NCBI GenBank assembly: GCA_934662525.1
Contig: CAKUKJ010000039.1
Location: 1-11,522, forward strand
Direction of reading: 5' to 3'
From: an uncultured Coriobacteriales bacterium
GTDB lineage: Bacteria; Actinomycetota; Coriobacteriia; Coriobacteriales; UMGS124
Length of the DNA: 11,522 nucleotides
The notes under the pieces were generated by a model. The model had not been told where the DNA came from, searched no databases, and was given only the letters and a program-made list of their open reading frames with translations. A program made the position numbers and the translations under genes. Shown here in pieces: positions 1 to 5,454 of this stretch; the first letter of the stretch is position 1, and the number at the start of each line of letters is the position of its first letter.

Positions 1-543
1 GCGGCGGCGGGCCAGGGCGAGAGCCGCATCAAGTACAACCCCGAGACCGGCAAGTGCTTCAAGTGCGACCTGTGCGGCGGCGAGCCCAAGTGCGTGCAGT
101 ACTGCCCGCTGGGAGCAAGCCAGTCCTCTTGGATCGAGTACCGTGACATCGTCCGTCCCGGCATCGACGACTATGAGGAGGACGAGGAGGTCGAGGGCGG
201 CATCGAGGGCGTGACCTTCGACCGCGAGATCGGCGGCCAGCAGGCGGCCAAGTGCCGCGAGGCCACGCCGTGGGCGCTCGTCGCCACCGACACGGGCGTG
301 GAGGCCGTGGGCACCCTGGGTTCCAGCGACGGCGGCGCCCTACGCCTGACGTTGCACGCCGAGTTCAAGGACGCCGACGGCAACGTGCTGGGCTCCAGCG
401 TCGAGGTGCGCCGCCTGCTTCGCATGCACGACGAGTGCCCGCTCGAGCTGGGCTGCGACGGCATCGATGCCTCCCAGGTCTCGGTCGTCACCATCGCCGG
501 CGACGTGAGCTACTGGGTCGACGGTGTCGACGAGGAGTACTAA
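1..543 (+). CDS. 4Fe-4S ferredoxin-type subunit of an AOR pair (5'-truncated)
   Basis: The open frame enters from the window edge and gives 180 visible residues before TAA. Visible residues 22-36 carry a cluster motif, Cys22-x2-Cys25-x5-Cys31-x3-Cys35-Pro, with the CDLCGG start typical of the last 4Fe-4S site in DMSO-reductase-type and AorA/YdhY-type electron-transfer subunits. Further clusters probably lie upstream of the window. After the ferredoxin part comes a very acidic linker (about 47-62, DDYEEDEEVEGG). A domain of roughly 110 residues of beta-rich appearance follows, with three more Cys, which I do not recognise. The AOR gene starts 42 bp downstream, so the likely job is to carry electrons from that enzyme, as AorA does for AorB. 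Family and partner assignment are fairly safe; the C-terminal domain is unassigned. Confidence 0.8.
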   Translation, partial: AAAGQGESRIKYNPETGKCFKCDLCGGEPKCVQYCPLGASQSSWIEYRDIVRPGIDDYEEDEEVEGGIEGVTFDREIGGQQAAKCREATPWALVATDTGVEAVGTLGSSDGGALRLTLHAEFKDADGNVLGSSVEVRRLLRMHDECPLELGCDGIDASQVSVVTIAGDVSYWVDGVDEEY

Positions 544-585
544 CCCCGCCCGTTTCCTGGCCCCGTTTGTTTCAAGGAGAATGAC

Positions 586-2652
586 ATGGCAGATGCGCTG
601 TATGGGTACGTGGGTACCCTGCTCAAGATCAACCTCACCGACGCCACCGTCGAGAAGATCCCGACCACGACCTATGACGTGGACAAGTGGATCGGCGGTC
701 GCGGCCTGGGCTCCATCATCCAGTGGACGGAGTGCTCCCCCGAGGTGGGCGCCTTCGACCCTGAGAACATCATCACCTTCCTGACCGGCCCCGTCACGGG
801 CACGGTGTGCGACGGCGGCCGCACCATCGTGCAGGCCGTGAGCCCCATCGGCTACCCCGACACGGGGTCGTTCTGCCGCTCCACGTTCGGCGGCGGCTTC
901 GGCGCAGAGCTCAAGTTCGCCGGCTATGACGGCATCATCATCACCGGCCAGTCCGAGAAGCCCGTCTACCTTTACATCAACGACGACACGGTCGAGATCC
1001 GCGATGCCGCCGACCTGTGGGGCCTGGACAACTTCGCCACGCAGAACGAGCTGTGGAAGCGCTCCGACAACAAGGCCTACGTGGCTTCCATCGGTCCGGC
1101 CGGCGAGAACCAGTGCCTGATGTCCACCATCCTGTGCAACGAGTCCTCCGTCACGGGCCTGGGCTCCTTCGGCGCCGTCATGGGCAACAAGAAGCTCAAG
1201 GCCATCTCGGTGCAAGGCACGGGCGGCGTGCCCATCGCCGACCCCGAGGGCCTGCTCGAGTTCGTGACCCACTTCCAGAGCCTCGCCTGCCGCAAGCTCT
1301 ACGAGACCGACGACGAGCACAACTTCCCCAACTCGTTCCTCGGCTCCTGGCTCGCCTGCCTGGCCCTCAAGGACTCCAACCTCTACAAGGAGGTCCGCGA
1401 TCCCAACGGCAAGCTCGAGCTTGGCTATTCGGGCTGCTACGGCTGCACGTTCGGCGGCTGCGGCTACACGGTGCGCTACAAGGACGGCTCGAACATCTCC
1501 ATCGGCCAGTTCAAGTGCACCGAGGCCATCCCCACCAACGGTGAGATGACGCAGACGGGCGAGTTCGTGGGCCGCACGCACATCAAGCGCCTCACGCTCA
1601 ACGAGCGCCTGGGCTTCTCCGACTGCACGCTGTGGTTCCAGGGCCTCGACCCGATGGTGGACGCCGGCATCCTCAACGAGGAGACCACCGGCATGGACTG
1701 GAGCGAGTTCGGCTCGGCCGAGTTCACCGAGAAGCTCATGTACGACATCGCCTATCGCCGCACCGACGTGGGCGACGCCCTGGCCAAGGGCTACCGCTAC
1801 TTCCTCGAGGACTTCGTGGGTACGCCCGAGGCCATTCGCTACTACCGCGCCATCCGCGGCGTGCGCAACTCGCCCAAGCACAACGGCGGCGGCTGCGGTA
1901 ACTGGTACGAGCCTGGCGCCTATCTGGCCCATGGCCTGCTGCGCTTCGCGACCTCCAACCTGTGCGCCGTGGACATCCGCTGCACGGGCTCCGAGACGCA
2001 CCTGAACTTCGCCGTGAACCCCAAGCTCGGCAGCCTGGGCGACGAGAAGCTCCAGGCCTGGACCGACGCCAACTCCATGAAGCGCTTCGGCAACGTGGAG
2101 ACCCAGCGCGACGTGCAGAACTGGAACTGGGAGAGCCCCTATGCCGGCACGTACATCAAGTGGAGCCACAGCTTCAAGGCGTTCCTCGACTCGGCGCTGT
2201 TCTGCTTCATGCAGGAGGGGTCGGGCATTGCCACGTCCAACTACACCGACGACCTGACCGGTGACGACCACATTGCCGCCGAGCTCTACACCTGCGTTAC
2301 GGGCAAGGAGTTCACGCCCGCTGACGAGGACGCCTTCGGCTGGCGCATGTACCTGCTCGAGCGCTCCATCCTCATGCGCCAGGGCCTTACCCGCGCCGAC
2401 GACGAGCTGTTCGACGAGGTGTACGACGAGTACGCCACCGAGAACGTGGCCAACTCCATCTACCAGATGGACACGGGCCTCACCCGCGAGCGCTTCGACG
2501 GCATGCTCGAGCGCTTCTACGACGCCATGGGCATGGACCACGAGACCGGCTACCCGTGCCGCTCCACCTACGAGCAGCTCGGCATCACCGAGATCGCCGA
2601 CCGCCTCGAGGAGGAGTACGGCCTGACGCTGCCGGCAGAACCGGCGGCGTAA
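586..2652 (+). CDS. Aldehyde ferredoxin oxidoreductase family protein (tungsten enzyme)
   Basis: This 688-residue protein begins at ATG 586 behind a good ribosome binding site (AAGGAGA at 574-580). It shows the AOR N-terminal domain (GGRGLG near residue 37; STFGGGFGAELKFAGYDGIIITG near 100-125) that binds the bis-pyranopterin tungsten cofactor. Cluster ligands appear as Cys284-x2-Cys287-x4-Cys292 plus a distal Cys540 in DSALFC (535-540), which matches the AOR D-x2-G-x-C site except for the Gly. Pyrococcus AOR has C-x2-C-x3-C, so the spacing here is one residue longer. At about 690 residues it is closer in size to the YdhV-like branch than to the roughly 600-residue archaeal AORs. Known family chemistry is oxidation of aldehydes to acids or the reverse; the substrate here is not readable. 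There is no signal peptide, so it is probably cytoplasmic. The upstream Fe-S gene is the likely redox partner. Confidence 0.9.
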   Translation: MADALYGYVGTLLKINLTDATVEKIPTTTYDVDKWIGGRGLGSIIQWTECSPEVGAFDPENIITFLTGPVTGTVCDGGRTIVQAVSPIGYPDTGSFCRSTFGGGFGAELKFAGYDGIIITGQSEKPVYLYINDDTVEIRDAADLWGLDNFATQNELWKRSDNKAYVASIGPAGENQCLMSTILCNESSVTGLGSFGAVMGNKKLKAISVQGTGGVPIADPEGLLEFVTHFQSLACRKLYETDDEHNFPNSFLGSWLACLALKDSNLYKEVRDPNGKLELGYSGCYGCTFGGCGYTVRYKDGSNISIGQFKCTEAIPTNGEMTQTGEFVGRTHIKRLTLNERLGFSDCTLWFQGLDPMVDAGILNEETTGMDWSEFGSAEFTEKLMYDIAYRRTDVGDALAKGYRYFLEDFVGTPEAIRYYRAIRGVRNSPKHNGGGCGNWYEPGAYLAHGLLRFATSNLCAVDIRCTGSETHLNFAVNPKLGSLGDEKLQAWTDANSMKRFGNVETQRDVQNWNWESPYAGTYIKWSHSFKAFLDSALFCFMQEGSGIATSNYTDDLTGDDHIAAELYTCVTGKEFTPADEDAFGWRMYLLERSILMRQGLTRADDELFDEVYDEYATENVANSIYQMDTGLTRERFDGMLERFYDAMGMDHETGYPCRSTYEQLGITEIADRLEEEYGLTLPAEPAA

Positions 2653-2685
2653 GCAAGACGACGGTCGCCAGGGCTTGCGTCTTGC
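2653..2685 (+). other. 8-bp inverted repeat just after the AOR stop
   Basis: GCAAGACG (2653-2660) and its exact complement CGTCTTGC (2678-2685) flank a 17-nt loop, starting directly after the AOR stop codon. There is no T-run behind it. It could be a weak transcript end or RNA-stabilising stem for the AOR message, or chance in GC-rich DNA. Confidence 0.35.
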
Positions 2686-2797
2686 CAGGCAAAAGGCCCA
2701 GGCGATGCGTTTGTTTGACCCATGCGGTCGACTGGCGCGGGCGGCATGGGCAGGAACCCCCAACCTGCCTCGGTCGCCCGTGCCTCCCCCTGCGTTT

Positions 2798-2832
2798 GCC
2801 CCGCGCGCCGACCCCCAACCGGCGCGCGGGGC
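2798..2832 (+). terminator. Strong GC hairpin upstream of fdhD
   Basis: A perfect 13-bp stem, GCCCCGCGCGCCG (2798-2810) with CGGCGCGCGGGGC (2820-2832), closes a 9-nt loop (ACCCCCAAC). It sits in the 219-bp gap between the AOR gene and fdhD, 39 bp before the fdhD start. No T-tract follows, so a classical intrinsic terminator is not proven. It could be a GC-type terminator, an attenuator, or a stem in the fdhD leader. The rest of the 2653-2871 gap has no convincing gene: the frame extending fdhD upstream to 2722 encodes only low-complexity Pro/Ala/Arg-rich sequence and has to read through this stem. Confidence 0.5.
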
Positions 2833-2871
2833 GTGCTTAGCCAAGACGAGTCGAGCGGAACGGAGCTTGCC

Positions 2872-3708
2872 ATGGAGGTCATCGCGACGATAGACAAGAG
2901 GGACGTGCCCCTCGAGGTGGCGTCGTGCACGTGCTTTGCCGACGGTTCGGTCTGCTTTGGTGAGGATTGCGTCCAGCGCGAGAAGCTCCTCAAGGTGTAC
3001 GTGAACGACATGCTCACCATGCAGGTCGGTTGCAGCGAAGGGTCGCTCGTGGAACTTGTGGTGGGCAGGCTGTTCACCGAGGGTCTCATCCGCGGGCCCG
3101 AGGAGATTGACTGCATGTCCATCTGCGACCGGTCGCTGCAGGCGACGGTGTACCTCAAAGACCGCCAGGCCGATGTGTCGCGCACGAAGGTCGAGACGGT
3201 GCCCACGTGCTGCACCATGAACCGCACGTTCAACGACTACTTCAGCACGGGCGAGGCCCTGCGGCCCGTGGAGCCCATCGACTGGCCTGCCGAATGGGTG
3301 TTCGAGGCCGTGCGCGACTTCTTCGACGACACCCCGCAGCATCGCGCCACGCGCGGGGTGCACAGCTGCCGGCTCGTGAACGCCGACGGCGTCGTCGTGT
3401 GCCGCGAGGACATCGGCAGGCACAACGCGCTGGACAAGGCCATCGGCACGGCGCTTGTGCAGGGTATCGACCTGCGGGGCTGTCTGGCGTTCACGAGTGG
3501 CCGGGTGCCCACCGACATGGCCGTGAAGGCCGTGCGCGCCGGTATCCCCGTCTTGGCGACGTGCAAGGTGGCCACCGACAAGGCCTTCGAGCTGGCCGAC
3601 GAGTACGGCCTTGCGCTCGTGACGAAGGCCGGCAGGCGCTCGTTCAGCGTGCAGGAGAGGTTTGCGCCGGCTGGCGCGCACATGGGGATGGAAAAAGGCG
3701 CGGCGTGA
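2872..3708 (+). CDS. fdhD: FdhD-like sulfurtransferase for Mo/W cofactor (divergent)
   Basis: I start the protein at ATG 2872 (278 residues, the usual FdhD length). GGAG at 2862-2865 sits 6 bp before it, and the frame extending to 2722 looks non-coding. Family hallmarks are clear: VGRLFTEGLI near residue 67-76, the strongly conserved CREDIGRHNALDKAIG stretch (about 180-195), SGRVPTDMAVKAVRAGIPVL, and an ending in SFSVQERF. Known role: FdhD moves sulfur from a cysteine desulfurase to bis-MGD cofactor to activate formate dehydrogenase. Oddly, where the family has a CGxCG loop this protein reads TCCTMN, with adjacent Cys113-Cys114 and Met at the second loop-cysteine position. An extra N-terminal cysteine set (Cys19, 21, 28, 33) is also present. 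No formate dehydrogenase gene is in the window; the nearest Mo/W enzyme is the AOR just upstream, so it may serve that enzyme or one elsewhere. Confidence 0.85.
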   Translation: MEVIATIDKRDVPLEVASCTCFADGSVCFGEDCVQREKLLKVYVNDMLTMQVGCSEGSLVELVVGRLFTEGLIRGPEEIDCMSICDRSLQATVYLKDRQADVSRTKVETVPTCCTMNRTFNDYFSTGEALRPVEPIDWPAEWVFEAVRDFFDDTPQHRATRGVHSCRLVNADGVVVCREDIGRHNALDKAIGTALVQGIDLRGCLAFTSGRVPTDMAVKAVRAGIPVLATCKVATDKAFELADEYGLALVTKAGRRSFSVQERFAPAGAHMGMEKGAA

Positions 3709-3755
3709 GCGGCTCGTGTGACGGTTCGCGTTTGGGTATTGTTGGCTAATTGGGG

Positions 3756-3825
3756 GCAATGTCCGTTAAACCGTACAGAAATGGCGCGTTTCAAGGGCGA
3801 TTCCGTACGACTTAACGGACATTGC
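3756..3825. repeat. Long imperfect palindrome between fdhD and the Nudix gene
   Basis: The arms 3756-3780 and 3801-3825 are reverse complements over 25 nt with 3 mismatches, and the outer 14 bp (GCAATGTCCGTTAA / TTAACGGACATTGC) are perfect. The loop is 20 nt (3781-3800). The element is visibly more AT-rich than the surrounding DNA and ends 27 bp before the Nudix start. An A-run (3830-3835) follows on the + strand, so it does not end in U's as an intrinsic terminator would in that direction. It may be a dispersed palindromic (REP/MITE-like) element or a large operator. No target-site duplication is apparent. Confidence 0.75.
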
Positions 3826-3852
3826 ACGCAAAAAAGGGGCAAGGGGCAGGTT

Positions 3853-4392
3853 ATGGCGACGAATCTGGCGGTTATCGAGGGTGCGGGCGAGGCCTTGGGC
3901 TACTGTGCGGTCGGCACGGGCGGGCGGGCTTCGGCGGTCGTCCAGCCCTTGCCTCGCGTGCGGCTCACGGGCATTCTGGTGGAGGACGGCCGCGTGCTCG
4001 TGCAGCGCCAGGTGCTGAAGGAGCGGACCCACTGGAATTTCCCGGGAGGGGCCCTGGAGCCTGGCGAGACCTTGGAGGCGTGCCTGCGCCGCGAGATGCT
4101 GGAGGAGTGCGGCTTGGAGGTGGAGGTGGGCGAGCTGCTTTACGTGTGCGACCGCTTCCGCTCCCTGGGCAGGCAGACGGTGGACATGAGCTTCTTGGTG
4201 CACCGGGTGGGCGGCGAGCTTTTGGAGGGCCCGCATATGGACGGCCAGGGGGAGTACTTCGCGGCTGCCCGCATGGTGCCCGTCGACGACCTGCCGCGCT
4301 ACGGCTTTTCCGACAAGCTTGTCAAGCTCGTGCGAGAGGGTTTTCCCTATAAGGGCACCTACCAGGGTGACTTTCACGAGTTCTACGGGTAG
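3853..4392 (+). CDS. Nudix hydrolase
   Basis: This 179-residue protein is started at ATG 3853, with AAGGGG at 3841-3846 as ribosome binding site. The frame stays open back to 3718, but that stretch crosses the palindrome and is unlikely to be coding. A complete Nudix box is present at about residues 65-87, matching G-x5-E-x7-R-E-U-x-E-E-x-G-U without exception (from GALEPGE to REMLEECGL). The preceding RVRLTGILVEDGRVLVQRQ and WNFPGG are the usual fold landmarks. Nudix enzymes hydrolyse nucleoside diphosphates linked to another moiety; the specific substrate cannot be read. A Tyr/Phe-rich C-terminus (FPYKGTYQGDFHEFYG) is distinctive. It is convergent with the cytidylyltransferase gene, and its link to the metal-enzyme theme is unproven; housecleaning of nucleotides is equally possible. 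Confidence 0.88.
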   Translation: MATNLAVIEGAGEALGYCAVGTGGRASAVVQPLPRVRLTGILVEDGRVLVQRQVLKERTHWNFPGGALEPGETLEACLRREMLEECGLEVEVGELLYVCDRFRSLGRQTVDMSFLVHRVGGELLEGPHMDGQGEYFAAARMVPVDDLPRYGFSDKLVKLVREGFPYKGTYQGDFHEFYG

Positions 4393-4414
4393 GGGCCGAG
4401 GTGCAGGCTATTCA

Positions 4415-4432
4415 GGCGCGGAGGGGCGCGCC
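4415..4432. terminator. Small GC stem between convergent genes
   Basis: GGCGCG (4415-4420) and CGCGCC (4427-4432) form a 6-bp stem with a 6-nt loop in the short gap between the convergent Nudix and MocA-like genes, touching the last base of the latter. It is a candidate bidirectional transcript end, but it is short and lacks a T-run. Confidence 0.3.
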
Positions 4433-5274
4433 TATCCGATCGGCCCGCGTGACCGGTGCCCCGCCTTGCGCGCCGCGAACCACGAGAACTCCATGAACTC
4501 CTTGCGGGTGTCGAGGTCGCAGAAGACGTCGCACTCCGGAACAGGGGGGATGTCGGTGGGAACGGCGACGAGGGCGCCCGAGCGAAAGAGCTGGCGGGCC
4601 CCCTCGTCGCCGGCAAGCGTTTCGAACAGGGGGAGCGCCTCGCGGGGGAAGAGGCAGGGGTTGCCCTGTTGCTCACCGCAGCGGGAACGCAGGGCATATG
4701 GGGAGCCCGGGGCGTCGGTTGGCCCTGCGGCCTGCATGTTTTCGAACGCCGCGATGAGCGCGTCGAGGTGCGCGGCCTCCACAAACGGCTGGTCTGCGGC
4801 CATGAAGATGACCGCTTCGAACCGGTGCGCGAGGGCGTATCGCGCGGCGAGGCCCACGGAGGACGACTGCCCCTGTGACCAGGCGTCGTTGTAAAGTGTG
4901 ACGAGGCGGTGTCCGAGCAGCGCGGCGGGCATCGAAGGGCCTGCGGGCCCGACCTCCCGGGTAGGCGCAGCCTCTCCTGTCGCTGTCTCCGGCCCGGCGG
5001 CAGCCCGCCGTTCGGAGTTTGCGCACGTTTCGGACAGTCTTTCAATGAACGGTGCCATCTCGGCTGCGTAGGCCCCCGTCACCACGGCGACCTGGGCAGC
5101 GCGGCTGTCCAGTGCGGCACGGCATGCGCGCTCAAGCAGACGGGTGCCGCCGCCGTCGGGCCCCGGATAGGTCGCGAGCAATTTGGGAAACCCCATGCGC
5201 GCCGAGGAGCCGGCCGCCAGCACGCACACAAGGACACGCGCCGCCTGACGTGCTTGATTGGGGGACGAGCCCAT
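4432..5274 (-). CDS. mocA: MocA-like molybdenum cofactor cytidylyltransferase
   Basis: This 280-residue protein starts at ATG 5274, with AGAGGG just upstream on the minus strand. It has the NTP-transferase signature LAAGSSARMGFPKLL (residues 19-33), the metal-binding AADQPF (Asp161), GNPCLFP (214-220), AGDEGARQLF (231-240) and CDLDTRKEF near the end. All of these fit the MocA/MobA-like family of Rossmann nucleotidyltransferases. MocA joins CMP to molybdopterin to make the cytosine dinucleotide cofactor used by xanthine-dehydrogenase-family hydroxylases. Such an enzyme is encoded at the right end of this window, so the assignment to MocA rather than MobA is supported by context. Unusual is an Ala/Pro/Gly/Glu-rich insert at about 82-121 that looks disordered and makes the protein some 80 residues longer than usual. 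It is divergent from the luxR-type gene. Confidence 0.85.
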   Translation of the reverse strand: MGSSPNQARQAARVLVCVLAAGSSARMGFPKLLATYPGPDGGGTRLLERACRAALDSRAAQVAVVTGAYAAEMAPFIERLSETCANSERRAAAGPETATGEAAPTREVGPAGPSMPAALLGHRLVTLYNDAWSQGQSSSVGLAARYALAHRFEAVIFMAADQPFVEAAHLDALIAAFENMQAAGPTDAPGSPYALRSRCGEQQGNPCLFPREALPLFETLAGDEGARQLFRSGALVAVPTDIPPVPECDVFCDLDTRKEFMEFSWFAARKAGHRSRGPIG

Positions 5275-5378
5275 ATCTGCCCTCTTTCTAGCGTTGACGC
5301 AAGCCGGGCCGAATCAGCCGGCCTGCCTGCATGATATCGCATCGTCGAGCATCCTATGCCATGCTCTTTCTGGCCGAC

Positions 5379-5396
5379 ATTCCCCGATTGGGGTAT
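5379..5396. promoter_or_regulatory. Dyad operator candidate upstream of the luxR-type gene
   Basis: ATTCCCC-GATT-GGGGTAT is an interrupted dyad with one mismatch between arms, in the divergent gap between mocA and the luxR-type gene. It starts 76 bp before the chosen luxR start. The same dyad with a different 4-bp centre recurs at 10183-10200. A possible -10-like TATTCT (5394-5399) overlaps its right end on the + strand, and a TATCAT-like box reading toward mocA lies at 5333-5338. No good -35 box is seen in either direction, which would fit activator-dependent promoters. The remainder of 5275-5454 shows no gene. Confidence 0.55.
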
Positions 5397-5454
5397 TCTT
5401 GCACGACACGGCAACGCTGGATGGATGCACGGGGCGTCGAGGGGGAGCAAAGGC

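Noticed and set aside
340..3759. Very long (1139-codon) open frame on the minus strand antisense to the AOR gene and fdhD
   Set aside because: It mirrors genes with unmistakable family motifs, has a Gly/Ala/Val/His/Arg-heavy shadow composition, crosses the intergenic stems, and arises naturally when GC-ending codons remove antisense stops.
3718..3852. N-terminal extension of the Nudix protein, or a small protein encoded by the palindrome
   Set aside because: The reading depends on a GTG start without a clear ribosome binding site and crosses the inverted repeat; the ATG at 3853 has a plausible ribosome binding site.
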